64,000 bases of DNA from Orbilia blumenaviensis (taxonomy: Eukaryota > Ascomycota > Orbiliomycetes > Orbiliales > Orbiliaceae). Made by a program: the position numbers and the translations under genes. Location: positions 558,001-622,000 of the forward strand of contig JAVHNS010000008.1 of the NCBI GenBank assembly GCA_036872755.1, written 5' to 3'. The notes under the pieces are model-generated. The model worked only from the letters and a program-made list of their open reading frames with translations, searched no databases and was not told where the DNA came from. Position 1 is the stretch's first letter, and each line of letters opens with the position of its first letter. Positions 22,557 to 33,632 of the stretch are shown in pieces.

Positions 22557-23685
22557 CTACACGACTAAGTGACCCAGAAATCCCTTCCATCTCAGCTGAT
22601 CTTCAGTCCACTTCCAAAGTTTTTCTTGCAAAGCTTTATCATTGGCCCACCTCCATGTCCAGCCTTTCTTCGCCGTAGGGACCATATAGCTGCCTGACCA
22701 CTCCCTCTTAAAATCGTTACTTGCTATCGCAAACAGGGATCCTAGAGCGCCTTTCTCTGGTGGTGCCCCCATTCCGAGTCGTAGTAACGTGCGCCCTACA
22801 ATGCTAGTGGTAGCGAAGTTTGCGGATAGACCACTACACCGGAATATATCAGAAAAGATTCCCGAAAAATTGATTTGTAAAACATAGATGTATATTCAGA
22901 TTACTTACGTCTCAACCAAGCCTGGATGCACCGCTGCGACCCAAACCTCACCCCTCTCCGGTGTCCCGGATTTCGGTCCCACCTTCTTTTGCAACTCCTT
23001 GATATGGAGAAGATTCGCTAGCTTACTTTGACAGTACCTGTCAAACGGCTCATGATCTGCGAGAGCGATCTGGTCGAACCAAATACCAGGACCCTTCGAC
23101 ATTTGCCATGCTCCGCTAGTCAACTCAACAATCCTAACAACACCCGGTTCACACCTCAACGCCGTAGCTTGGATAGTCGGCAACAGCAAATATGTAAGCA
23201 GGTAATGTGAAAGATAGTTGGTTTGCCAATGAGATTCATAACCGTCCGTAGATTCATCCCAGGGTGTGCACATAATTCCAGCGTTAAGGATGAGGCCGTG
23301 CAGTGCGGATTCTTTGGTAAGAAATGTGTTCACGCCAGCGGCGACAGTAGAAAGGTCCATGTGATCCATGTGTAAATAATGAATTGGTGCGTTTGGGTTT
23401 TGTAGCTTTTCGCGCAGAGAAGTTATGGCGGTTGTGGCTTTTGATTCGGAGCGGGCGCAAAGGTAGACGGTGGCGCCTTTGGAGGCGAGTGCATATACTG
23501 TTTCATAGCCTCTTTATGGGGGCTTGGTCAGTTATAATATCTATTTACTTTATCTATTACAGAGTTCATCATGATAGATATGTGATTTCTGGGGAAACGT
23601 ACATGCCAGCGTTCCCTCCTGTGATAAGGTAAATCCGACCTGTTAGGTCAGGCAGTGAAGCTGCTGAAAACGGTGTACACATCAT
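22557..23685 (-). CDS. Short-chain dehydrogenase/reductase (NAD(P)-dependent)
   Basis: Exons on the minus strand are 23685-23603, 23511-22909 and 22833-22557, giving 320 residues. This is a classical-fold SDR of the fungal retinol-dehydrogenase/WW-oxidoreductase-like group, which oxidises or reduces alcohols or ketones with NAD(P). The cofactor motif TGGNAGIG is at residues 22-29 and is rebuilt exactly across the first intron. NAGI follows, then the catalytic Ser in LTSGAWQ and the Tyr-Lys pair in YCQSK. HPGLVETGL closes the core and spans the second intron. There is no signal peptide. The start is MMCTPFSAASLPDLTGR, and either of two adjacent ATGs could be used. The substrate is unknown. It lies 1.2 kb from an amine oxidase gene on the same strand. 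Confidence 0.93.
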
Positions 23686-24921
23686 AGTTTCTTATGTTGT
23701 AGGCGCTTCGATTATGTTCAGTTGCAACCTGGTCGAAATTAAACTTATAAAGGACAGCGCTGGACGGTTTGAAATGTGTATCGTATCAGCGGATAGTAAA
23801 ACCCTTGTTGGAATCGCAGTCGTATTATTCAGAAGCGTAATCAGTAGACGACCTAAGTAGGTAATCAGCAAAATATGATAAAAGAAAAATAATCTCAGCG
23901 AAGGAGTTGAAAGCTGTGTGATTTTATAGATATGGGTGATTCAATTGACCGTGAAATCTGGCTTTCGAGAACATGAGTATACGAGTATGGTATGTCGAGG
24001 GAAAGCGAGACTTTATACAACTCCTCAGGTCACCAATTTAGTATACAAGAACACTCATACAAGACATTCTGTAGCTTTCATAACCTATCAGCTCCCTTTA
24101 AACTGCCATCATCACTCGGAACCAAATTCTGCCGTTATCATAAACCAAATCCAGGAATCAATTAATTCACCAACCCGCTGAATATTTGCGCGCGGGGAAT
24201 TGGACCCGGCTGAGTGTGATTGCGTTGCCTGTCATCGTGTTGCGTAGAGGCTTACACCCCTGTCGATTACCGCATATGGAATACAATATTAACGGTGTGG
24301 TTTGCCTTGGCAAGCCTTGGCGATAATTGTCCCTTGCGGACGGAGCACAGAATTCACGTGACAACTTTGGCTTCAAAATCGCCGGCTCAACACAAGACAG
24401 GCGGTTTAAATTTCACAACACAATTATCAAGACAATTTTCTCGCGGAGTGCAGGTGGGTTCAATGAGGTAAAGTTCAGAAGTGGTCTGGGTTAATCTCGT
24501 TGTGGAGCTATAGTCGGTACGTATACCCAACTCCAAAATTAGACGTCTGCAACAAGACCACTTGATTACGTATTTATCGATATTTGTTCCGATTTCTCCT
24601 CGCGATAGCTATTCCATAGCCCTGAATTTAATTCGAACTGGCGTACTGCACAACATCTGCAAAATAACTCACCACTCGAGTCCCACTGCCTTCTATTGGC
24701 CAATATCAATGCGAACTAAGCATTTCTTAATCAGAATCATATTTATAGATCTATGGAATTTCTAATGAGCTTATAGAGGTACATATATACTCAGTTTCGA
24801 CCTTGTGTGTGTCTGGAGCCACCCAAGGCCGAAATAGATATCGAGGTCTATTTTTTTTAGATTTCTAATGTCTTTCCCAGAATCACTATATACCCACTTA
24901 AGTATGTAACCAGTTTATAAC
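23686..24921. other. 1.2 kb intergenic, no supported gene
   Basis: It lies upstream of the dehydrogenase and downstream of the amine oxidase. It is AT-rich with short random open frames on both strands. A stretch near 24170-24470 is more GC-rich but has no protein-like frame. No RNA gene was recognised. Confidence 0.45.
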
Positions 24922-26748
24922 CTAAACCTTGTATTGATACTTCTTCCCAACCTTACCCATCATGACTTGCAGATGTGCCGTTCCATGTTCCCCAGACTCC
25001 AACTCCGCTACATCACCCCAGCGCTCCTTCAACTCATCAATGGCCTCCCACATTTCGTAGCGGTAAAAGAACCGATACAGAGCTGCGTAAGCACTATCAA
25101 GGGCTCCGACAATCCAAGCGTGATGGGCGCTTGATGCTTCACCCACGATATGGAACTTGCTATCTGCTGCCGGGCGTGAGAGGTACGGATACAGGTTGCT
25201 GAATTGGCCAGGGCCGAATAGGGCGAAGGCACCGGCAGTTGTTGGATCATGAGACCATGAGTATGCATGGTGAGTTATCAGAGAAGCCTTGATAGCCTCG
25301 TACGTCATGTTCTTCGCGTGCAATCGGGCTAGGTCTTGCAAAACTAGCTCGACAAGTTCATTCTCGTCGGCAGGAGACTCTTTGTTGACAAGTGAGCTCA
25401 TGCGGCTAGCGTCTTGCGCCCACGTGTAAGAAGCTAGTAGAACGGCGGGCTTGTCATGAGGAGTGTCGAGGTTGTAGGATGGGTATACACAGGTACGTAG
25501 TGGAATATCGGTAGATCCAATGCCACCTTGAGTAATGCCGCAATCCTTGATCCACCATGGGTACGAGAATTTGAGTGCCACTTTAACAGAATGGTCATAG
25601 TGTAGACTGCGGATTGCGTCCTTTTGGGATGGGTGAAGGTTAAGTCCGCGTAAGTCCATGCGGCCCAGACATCCTAGTGAAGTTGTGTTGAAGACCGTAC
25701 TGTAACCTTTGCGCCATTCAGTTTCCCCGGCGCATTTCACTGACATATTTCCGTCTTCATCTGAATCGCGATCAATAGAGATACCTTCAACCCTCTTCTC
25801 TGTCTCGACCTCGGTGCTTATTTTGGTTTGCATGGCATCAGTAAGGAGCGAAGTGCCTCCGTCAATGCAAAACCAAGGAACTTGATCGTTAAAGTCGAAA
25901 GAGTCGATAACGCTCTCAGAGAAGGCTTGGTCATAAAGATTAGTTGATGTATCTTGAGTCTCCATCCATTGAATGGCGAAGAAATCGTACTGCGCCCCAG
26001 TGCCATCTGGACCACCTCTTTTTAAGAACTCTCGAGTGCTAAAATCGTCGACTGTCATAAGCTTCTCAAACCCCTTATCGAAGTTCTCTGCTAACGCAGT
26101 CTTATATGGAGAGAAGGCCTCATTGAGAAGCTTATCGACATTGTCGACCACATTATTAGGAACAGAGCCACCGTTCTTAACACTGACATGGTAGGGGTCA
26201 GAGCCCTGAGCAAAGAAACGGTCGTTGAACAAACTGGGAGTGTTCGGGCCGTCCAGGTAGTAAGGAATCAGTGGTAATTCCGTACGCTTGAACAAGTCGA
26301 AGGTACGGTTCATTGAATCGATTTTGGGATACCTCATAGCACCAATGTCGTAATAGTCATGCAGTTCGTCGCTGAAGTGATAGGTGTAGAGGCGGCCTCC
26401 AACCCTATTCCCAGCTTCCAAAATCTCATATGTGAGGTTAGGGATCTTTAGATCATCGAGAATCATTGCAATATAAAGGCCTGCGACGCCAGCTCCAACG
26501 ATGCACACCTTATGAGGTGGCGGATCATCTGCGCGGCGTATTCCCTTGCCGACCTTGAAGTTGGTGTCGCTGGGCAGGTTGTCGTGAGTATAGCGACCGG
26601 AGCCTTGAATAGGTGGTAGGAACGAATCTTCATCCCTATGGTCCCTCTCACGCTCACGCATGAGATTGAATTCCGCTGCGAGCTTCTCGCGAACTAACCG
26701 CCGGGCCCAGAGGGCTTTGATAGGGTGGAGACCAGCAGCGCTGCTCAT
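24922..26748 (-). CDS. FAD-dependent amine oxidase, L-amino-acid-oxidase-like
   Basis: A single exon of 608 residues starting MSSAAGLHPIKALWARRLV. The FAD-binding Rossmann motif VGAGVAGL is at residues 84-91, followed by the acidic EAGNRVGGR (111-119) that contacts FAD ribose and pyrophosphate. YDIGAMRYP follows, typical of fungal L-amino acid oxidases and monoamine oxidases. Near the C-terminus, VGEASSAHHAWIVGALDSAY is the second FAD contact. The family oxidatively deaminates amines or amino acids to give H2O2 and ammonia. The 80-residue N-terminal extension is basic and charged and carries no secretion signal, so the enzyme is probably intracellular. No intron is needed. The substrate cannot be told from sequence; the length fits LAAO better than MAO-N. 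The neighbour on one side is an SDR. Confidence 0.92.
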   Translation of the reverse strand: MSSAAGLHPIKALWARRLVREKLAAEFNLMRERERDHRDEDSFLPPIQGSGRYTHDNLPSDTNFKVGKGIRRADDPPPHKVCIVGAGVAGLYIAMILDDLKIPNLTYEILEAGNRVGGRLYTYHFSDELHDYYDIGAMRYPKIDSMNRTFDLFKRTELPLIPYYLDGPNTPSLFNDRFFAQGSDPYHVSVKNGGSVPNNVVDNVDKLLNEAFSPYKTALAENFDKGFEKLMTVDDFSTREFLKRGGPDGTGAQYDFFAIQWMETQDTSTNLYDQAFSESVIDSFDFNDQVPWFCIDGGTSLLTDAMQTKISTEVETEKRVEGISIDRDSDEDGNMSVKCAGETEWRKGYSTVFNTTSLGCLGRMDLRGLNLHPSQKDAIRSLHYDHSVKVALKFSYPWWIKDCGITQGGIGSTDIPLRTCVYPSYNLDTPHDKPAVLLASYTWAQDASRMSSLVNKESPADENELVELVLQDLARLHAKNMTYEAIKASLITHHAYSWSHDPTTAGAFALFGPGQFSNLYPYLSRPAADSKFHIVGEASSAHHAWIVGALDSAYAALYRFFYRYEMWEAIDELKERWGDVAELESGEHGTAHLQVMMGKVGKKYQYKV

Positions 26749-27352
26749 GATACCGAGTTTATATCAATATAACAAAGATTAATGGTAATAATTAATAGTC
26801 TCGGTCCCAGATGCCAGGGTAATAAGCAAAAGTTATAGGATGGTTTGATTGTAATATTTAATAAAAGCTGATATTACTGGTTCCGTTTGTTTATACAATT
26901 ATCTTGTAGAGATCCAAGTTCACGAATTCATAGCATATCCTCTCTCTTTATATACACCAACAGCTACGAACCCATGAAGGCACATTCAACCTATACTTCT
27001 ACCCCGCACTTGAAAAACTGTTCAATTATTTGTTGATTCCACAGCTGAGCTGAAGATATGCAAGTTGATCAATTGAGGGACCCGGTCGCGATCGGAACGG
27101 CAAAATTATGCAGCTCAGCCGTGCCGAATTCATGCCGCAAGAAAACATTACTCCTTTTGTGCTTAATAGATATCTAGCTCTTAATTGCCAAGGTTATCTG
27201 CATAGAGATTTTTGAATACTGAATAGTTATAGCATTGAAGCGGGTCCACATATAATTTTCAGCCAGCCATTAGGAACGACTCAGCAGCCGTCCACACTAT
27301 ACAAAATTCGGCAAAATGAGTTGTTAACTTATAGTCCGAGGCCGATCGGTTT

Positions 27353-27374
27353 CCAGATCCAGATCCAGATCCAT
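27353..27374. repeat. GATCCA short tandem repeat
   Basis: Three to four direct copies of the hexamer GATCCA, in AT-rich non-coding DNA. Confidence 0.7.
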
Positions 27375-30269
27375 TATAATATATTAGGAGGCAATGCAAT
27401 ATGAAAAGGTTCTAACTCATGCCAATGTGAGCGCTTATAATTCGCTGGCCACAAAATCTCTCGAAACGAACGGCTGAAGATGAATGATCTTGTGCAGGAT
27501 ATTTATGAATTTCCAGAACTACAGAGAAGTGCCGGCTTTTGACCTCTTTGCCTCCAGCGGCCGGATTTCTTGCAAAATGCAACAACTATCTTCATATGCA
27601 TATATGATACAATCATGTTCATCGATCATCCTGTCTCAACTATTCTCTATTTCAGCACCTTTTTTTTTTTTTTCGAGCATTACACGAGCCTAGCTAGGGA
27701 TTTGTCTTTTTCTTCCTCTTTCTTTCCTTCTTCTGTTGCCTTCTAATTTTATCGTGATCGGGGTCGGCACTATCGCATTCGCAATGCCCTGCAGCTGTGT
27801 GCGGGGCACATGAGGGATATCGATAGGAAAAATCGTTGACGAATTCCATACTGAGGACAAACAACACAAAAATTGTATTGAAAATGGCAAATTGCAACAC
27901 ATTTCCGAACATAGCGCAGGGGAAAGGTTCCCGCAGCTCCATCTCTTGGAACCAGACAACACAAAGTCGAAACTCGTTGGAACGTTCCAGCCTATTTCAT
28001 AGCCAACACGAAGAAACAATAATTTCTGAACCCTCAACTCATCCCCCATGTTTACCAAAAACCCGTACGGTATGCACCTATGTATACTTTCTTTATATTT
28101 ATATTTTTAATATTATGTTTTATTTATATTTTATTTAGTTTATTTGGCGATCTGGATTACTCAAATCCGTAAACGACATCGGTGGCTCGGGAGGTCGATG
28201 CAATTCTCATGTCCGTAATTGCGGAAACCGCAAAACCAGGGCGAACTGGTCTCGTAGGCGAACCGAGTTTAGCGTCTCACGTGCTCACGGAAGATATTTT
28301 TCACCATTTCTCGACCTCAAATACTTCGTCGATATGTTATCACGGAGGTCTCTTGCGCCACAGCTTATTGGGGACTGGGAAACCAAGGTAAGGCGGACAC
28401 ATCAGGTCATCTTGGCGAATGGCTACGATATTACATCGAAGTAACCCAGGTGCGATCAGATATACACTTCCCTATCTACCGTTATACCTGGCGGTGACAC
28501 CCTCGATTCACAATTGATTACCTCACAAATAACGAATTTGGCTAGTACAGCCGGGTTCGAGCGTGATCCAGGCTGGAAAATATGGCCGGGGCACAAGGAA
28601 AGATAAGACAAAATAGTTTATCATGTAAAAATGAAAAGGTCTATGGGATAGAGCCCAGTCTTTGAACCTACAGATCATCAATGGTGTCATGCTCGAACGT
28701 TCCAGGAGGTATCAAGATTAGAGATAACAGCTGTCGGTCGAGAACAAGATCGATGAGAGCAATCAAATTCGAGTCGGTACTGGTGATATACAACTTCGAC
28801 AGCATTGTCGATATGAAGATAAAATATCAGACCCGGTAGTACCAATCGATCACTCGCGCTGATCCTGGCCACCTACCACTATTTCCTACCATCAGTAACA
28901 TAGATCGCTCGAAATCCATCCCAATCGGCATGAGATTCAAGGAAGGAGTGCCTCAGTTGGAATGTGCCTGCTGTGAGGAGAAACCTTGTAATATCATACA
29001 GATTAGGCATTCTGGGGTTCAGGGATAGTCTTGCTTCCAACCACTCGCGGAACGGCAGGGCTACAGAGCGAAGTTGCCTTATGAGTTTACACAGCAAATG
29101 ATAATATGTGGACCAATATAATGCAGCCTGGTAGATTCGAGCCTTGCGATCGGACTCTCCGTCACGGGAACGATATCTTTGCTGGATGGAATTATCTGCG
29201 AGGCTAAGCCTATGGAAATGCACTCAATAAACGTAAAAACAACCGGGGGTATTATGAACTTTCCAGAGCAACTATCTTCGAATGCTGCAAATGAGGACTA
29301 CTTGCATTCCTTTTAGAATAATATTAAAACAGTCTAAATAGTAATATTCATAGCCAAAGTGGTGTTTTTAGATACTTAAGCAGCCTGGCATGCTAACACC
29401 AACACTACTAACACGGAAACAGCTGACAATAACAACGACAACAGATGAAGCAGTGAGAACCACCTGAGTGACCGTCAAAAGTCTGGAGGCTGTTTGTGGT
29501 TATTTGCCTAAAGCTGCACCACGATGCCAACTTTAATCCATGCTTTCGTGGTGATACTGGATTGGCTTTGGAGTCCAAAAATTGTCACGTGGTTAGGGGC
29601 AGGAATGTTATGTGACGCGGGGAGAGGTGTTAGCGAACTCAAAGCGCTGGCGGCACTCTCAAGGAGACAACCATGTCAAACCGTTCTGAGCGGCTGCCTT
29701 AGCTGGTTAGCCAGGCCAGGGGACCTAAGCTAGGGGACCCGATATCCGGCCGATCGCGATCGCGCCAACTGTCAACTGCAGCTGCAGCCGCTAGCCGGTA
29801 GGTTAAATCCCCTTAGAAAGGATTAGTTGAATTCCATCAAATTCGAATGTTTTGGAATGGATCAAATAAGTCCATATGATAGCTCATAGCAGCGATAGCC
29901 CCGGGGTTTAGCGTCACGTTCCACCCAGGTTGCAAGCTGCCATCGTGCAATTGTGTCGGCTATACCGCCAAATGATTTTGCGTTGGCATTGTTGGATTTG
30001 AGAAGCGTCGCCAGCCGTATGAACACGAACTCGAAAGATATCATCGTGAGAATAACCGATATAGGTATCGATTCGTATTGATAATGATGACCATTGGAAA
30101 ATATTGCTGTCATCGAAATTTCAGAGATACAGATGTTAATTTTCACAAGTTTTCGGGCAAATACGTTGGCACTCCTTACCTAAGTAGGTATGCACATGCA
30201 TGAAGTGAGGTTAATACTTTGAGCGATCGAGCAAGGTCGCCAACATGCAACACAGACATTTCACCTTAC

Positions 30270-30545
30270 TTCCACTTATATTACCTGCATTGGAATGCCA
30301 CTTATAACTTATATCCCACCTTGCATCTGAATTCCAGTAACCCACCTGACATTCGAATTCCAGCTATGGAATATTTACGTTTTATAGACGCCTACAAACT
30401 TTGTATGGGTTACATTCCATTCGTAGTTCCCCTACATTCCTCCTGCATTCCACCTGCATTCCACTTACAGGCCTGCACTCAATTCCACCTGCATGCCATT
30501 CTACCTGCGCTCCATCCCAATTTCAACTGTATTTCGTCTCTGGCA
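30270..30545. repeat. Imperfect CATTCCACCTG repeats in hydrophobin promoter
   Basis: The words GCATTCCACCTG, ACATTCC, GAATTCCAG and TTCCACCTGCAT recur about ten times over 275 bp, between about 260 and 535 bases upstream of the hydrophobin start. The densest part is 30430-30510. The repeats are direct, irregularly spaced and on the coding strand. They could be clustered binding sites or an expanded low-complexity tract. Confidence 0.65.
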
Positions 30546-30635
30546 TGCTATGTTTAGGCTCATACACTAATCAATTAGCCTTCAATATACTTGAACATAT
30601 CAAAATTATATGTCTTCCTAGGCCACGAATAAATC

Positions 30636-30642
30636 TATATAA
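30636..30642 (+). promoter_or_regulatory. TATA box of hydrophobin gene
   Basis: TATATAA lies about 165 bases before the hydrophobin ATG, followed by a CA-rich leader with many CAATC words (30685-30765). Highly expressed fungal genes often have this layout. Confidence 0.6.
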
Positions 30643-30804
30643 GGCCGTCCACCTCGCCCACCTCAAGTAAAATTTTATCATCATCAACATCAACAATCAT
30701 TCAAACAATCAACAGTATCAAACAATCTTTTAAACAATCTTTTAACAATCCACAATCACTTAGCCTTTCAGCTATCTTTTTTTGAAAACTCTCATTCAAT
30801 CAAA

Positions 30805-31362
30805 ATGCATTCTTCTACTCTCATCGCTATCTTCGCTGCTGTCGTCAGTGTTTCCGCTCTTCCAAACGGCGCTGCTGTCGCTGGAAAGCCAATCATCTTC
30901 CCAGCTGGTGACCAGATCACCCAGGTCCAAGCCAACAAGGCCTGTGGAAAGGACATGACTCTCAACTGCTGCAACGATGTCGATATCAGCAACAGCGGTC
31001 AAAACAAGGCCGCCGGTCTTCTCGGATTGAACGTTGACGATGTTCTCGGAAAGGTCGGTCTTTTCGGCAAGTGCAGCGATATCAGCATCCCAGTTCGTAA
31101 GTATACAATCAAACAATCATCAAAGCTAGAAATAGCTATACTCAACAACAGTCTCATCTAACACGGTGCTTAGTCAACCTCGTCCCACTCGGCAGTCTTC
31201 TCAACAACAAGTGCAAGCAGAACGTTGCCTGCTGCCAGGACAGCGGTACCACCCAAGTAAGTACCCAGTGTCTAATACCTTCTCATGAATCTTTACTGAC
31301 TTTCACAGAACGGAATCCTCAACGTTGGACTCCCATGCGTCGCTCTCGGCAGCCTCATCTAA
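30805..31362 (+). CDS. Class I hydrophobin
   Basis: Exons 30805-31096, 31174-31256 and 31309-31362 give 142 residues. Hydrophobins are secreted and self-assemble into amphipathic films at air-water and cell-wall surfaces of hyphae and spores. Residues 1-18 are a signal peptide (MHSSTLIAIFAAVVSVSA). All eight cysteines are present with spacing C-x7-CC-x33-C-x20-C-x5-CC-x16-C, inside the class I range and outside class II spacing. The chain between is rich in Gly, Leu, Val and Asn (AAGLLGLNVDDVLGKVGLFGK, PLGSLL, ILNVGLPC). Both introns are short GT-AG introns with strong GTAAGT donors, and they join VLNLVP and TTQNGIL. The gene stands alone, with a TATA box and a long CAATC-rich leader, suggesting strong regulated expression. 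Codons are C-ending in most places, unlike neighbouring DNA. Confidence 0.95.
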
Positions 31363-31950
31363 ACGACTATCTCGATTGTACGCGGACTTGGTTGGATAGC
31401 AGGCTTACGGGCGACCGGGCCACTTCACGAACAAGAACACACACAATATTTGCAGATATCTTTGAAATCCTCTAGAACGTTGCACGCGTTTCTTCCTATT
31501 CTTCCTTCTTATTCTTCATTGTCTTATACAGACTCCATTTAATTAGACTTTTTCCTGTACTCACGCCCATAGAAAATCCTGTGAATATTCTTTAATACAA
31601 ATAATCCTCACAGAAAAACCAACGTCCCTATTTCTCATTCCGCGTGAATATGCAATCCAATAACAAATCTTACGATCAAAAGACATACAGCTTGGGTATT
31701 ATATTCAATAAAGTCTCGTATTCAACATAATAAATAATTTCTAACTGTAATCCAACTCGAAAGAATAAAGTATTCGAACCAGGCGCTAGAGGCAAAATAT
31801 GATAGCTGATACTAGCACGCATGTCCTGCTTCCTCCATCATCCAAGGCTCTGAATATGATAATCTCATAGTAGCAAAGTAACTATCAGGCAACTTCCAAC
31901 CAAGGGACACAAACCCGAGCCCGCGCCCACTGAACTAATTAAATGAATCA
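31363..31950. other. Hydrophobin 3' region
   Basis: AT-rich 3' flank with several AATAAA-like words (for example near 31720-31770). A GGTTCGAA-like word on the minus strand near 31777 does not extend into a tRNA. Confidence 0.45.
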
Positions 31951-32265
31951 ATGACTTCTAAACGCCTCGCTACTGAAACAGAAGCCGCGCAGTCAAAATT
32001 TTATGAACACTTGCTTGACGTAGAAGACTCAGAATCCTCCGGCGCGGCGGAGCACTATGTAATGCTTATTTAAGCTCTAGTATATAACGTCTTTTACGTT
32101 CAGTGTAGGGACTTTGACAAAGACCTAGGACAAGAGTTTTGCTCGAAGCTATTTGACAACATTAGTAGGCTAGAAGGCTACGAGGAAGTACTCTCCGCTC
32201 AGATCAAAACTGTTGCATATCTCACCATGTCAAGTCTATCACAGAAAAAAAAGGAAACGCTGTAG
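31951..32265 (+). CDS. Putative small two-exon ORF, 89 residues (uncertain)
   Basis: Exons 31951-32058 and 32104-32265 join in phase 0 across a 45 bp intron (GTAATG...TTCAG), giving a protein that starts MTSKRLATETEAAQSKF and continues with YEHLLDVEDSESSGAAEHY and then CRDFDKDLGQEFCSKLFDN. The composition is acidic and helical and looks more protein-like than neighbouring frames. There is no known family and no strong promoter. It could equally be a fragment of a decayed gene between the hydrophobin and the 5S cluster. Confidence 0.3.
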
Positions 32266-33177
32266 AAACGAGGTTCTATATTGTACATTTTTGGCAGATA
32301 AAAGACCCTCGATTTATGTTATGGGTCAGATAGGTGAGTTAAACTTGAGGGACGAACTATCGGAATCTGGATTTTAGTAAACGGAAAAGGCTATCTTCAA
32401 TACTACCCGAGTTTGTCTCCGCGACTTATTCTAGTATATCGATCGAGTTAGCTTTGAAAAATAGTGTCTCGTGGGTAGGAAGCTATCTCGCAAGCTTAAC
32501 GAGACAACGTAGAAATTTGGAGTCGTTTGATCTCGTAAGCTAGCTTCCACGTATTAGCCTGCACTTTGTGACAGATCTAGAGTCATCAAACTTTCAAATA
32601 TTTAGAATAAAGATTGTTTGCCTATATATAGCGCTCTCCTCCGCAGTATAGCTTTCTTTTCGCTAACCGTTGTCAGGCATCACACCATCTAGCAACTTTA
32701 TATCTTACAAAAAAAGAAGAAAAAGAACTACTTAGGGGTTACCGGCCATATGCGTGATTTTCAATACCAGCGTCCGTCTAGTCGCTGTAGCCAGGAGTAA
32801 GCTCTTAGCCCAGTGAAGAGTTCGCAAAATATAGTGCGCAATTTAGTCTTAGGAATATGTACTTGGTACTTAAGTACCTGTTGTAACATTATGAATTGTC
32901 TCATGAATGAACAGATACATGACTAGTCATAAACACCTATTAAAATCACTCAAGGCATTTCATAATAGTCCCTAAATATCAAGTTAATGTCAAAGCCCAC
33001 AAGCGTAGCGTCATATACTTTGCCAGTTACCGATGCGTCTTACAATCCTATACTACAAATTCGAAGCTACCACAGGCTACAACTCAAGATCCACCCCTGC
33101 AAATCTTCCAAAAAACAACATCTCCACCTTCCAATCCAATCAAAACCACCACGTAAAAACTTTTCCCAAAAAATTCC
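32266..33177. other. Intergenic with imperfect inverted repeat
   Basis: AT-rich DNA with no gene. Near 32467-32510 and 32523-32552 lie imperfect inverted arms sharing GGAAGCTA, GCTTA and CGAGA words, which could form a bulged hairpin. They may be remains of a small element. Confidence 0.4.
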
Positions 33178-33182
33178 AAAAA
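33178..33182 (-). terminator. Pol III T-tract after 5S copy 1
   Basis: Five T residues on the transcribed (minus) strand, starting 12 bases after the end of the 5S gene. A second run of six T lies five bases on. Confidence 0.6.
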
Positions 33183-33193
33183 GAAACTTTTTT

Positions 33194-33313
33194 ATCTACA
33201 ACAATCCCAATTCGCAAATCGTCACCGACTTTGCTACTACGGGGTCGATAAGAGGCTTATATAGCGCAGAGCGGACGGGATACGTAGCTGGCTCTCTTTC
33301 TGTGGTCGTAGAT
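33194..33313 (-). rRNA. 5S ribosomal RNA, copy 1 (isoform A)
   Basis: A 120 nt gene transcribed leftward. It begins ATCTACGACC and ends GTTGTAGAT, so the terminal stem ATCTAC/GTAGAT pairs perfectly. It carries the fungal 5S landmarks TATCCCGTCCGCTC, ATAAGCC, GTAGTAG and TCGGTGACGA...GCGAAT in order. Helix IV is GCAAA/TTTGC, fully paired. Downstream T-tracts on the transcribed strand (T5 at 33182-33178, T6 at 33173-33168) can act as RNA polymerase III terminators. Dispersed single 5S genes are normal in Pezizomycotina. Its 3' half is closer to typical fungal 5S than that of the two other copies. Confidence 0.88.
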
Positions 33314-33632
33314 ATTAGAATTCTAAGTATGGCTGGCTATGTTTTTGGGATATCTGGCTTTTACGAAGTCTATATATAACCTCTTGTAAAAAAAAAGGTG
33401 ATACTATTTCGAGAGATTGGATTTGCTATTTTCTTGCCCTCGCAGTAATATTGGTTTTCTTATTGTAGAGGGCCGATTCATCCAGAAGTAGTCTTTCGTT
33501 GTATTTTTTTTTGATAAAAAAAAGTTTTGTGGGTCGCAATACACCCTGGTCCCAAAACATCACAAAAATCATCGCGCATGATTAAACGGCACCGAAAAAA
33601 AAAAAAAAAAAACCTGTGAAGAAAAAAAAGAT
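33314..33632. other. Spacer between 5S copies 1 and 2
   Basis: AT-rich spacer with long A/T homopolymers (A18 near 33595-33612). The A-tracts next to copy 2 read as its T-rich terminator. Confidence 0.5.
33622..33629 (-). terminator. Pol III T-tract after 5S copy 2
   Basis: Eight T on the transcribed strand, three bases after the end of the 5S gene, with a longer T-run nine bases further. Confidence 0.65.

Larger units (their letters stand above)
26749..30804. other. 4 kb gene-poor region upstream of hydrophobin
   Basis: No complete gene could be built. A short GATCCA tandem repeat lies at 27353-27374. At 28890-29223 (minus) one frame reads like real protein (KARIYQAALYWSTYYHLL, then RFLLTAGTFQLRHSFLES) but has no ATG and is preceded by a stop, so it may be an exon or the remains of a gene. 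At 27694-27942 (minus) an 82-codon frame has a hydrophobic segment and a Lys/Arg-rich end, without further support. The 800 bases before 30805 belong to the hydrophobin promoter. Confidence 0.5.

Noticed and set aside
31765..31795. GGTTCGAA-type word on the minus strand
   Set aside because: The flanks do not pair as a T-stem, and no A box lies upstream.
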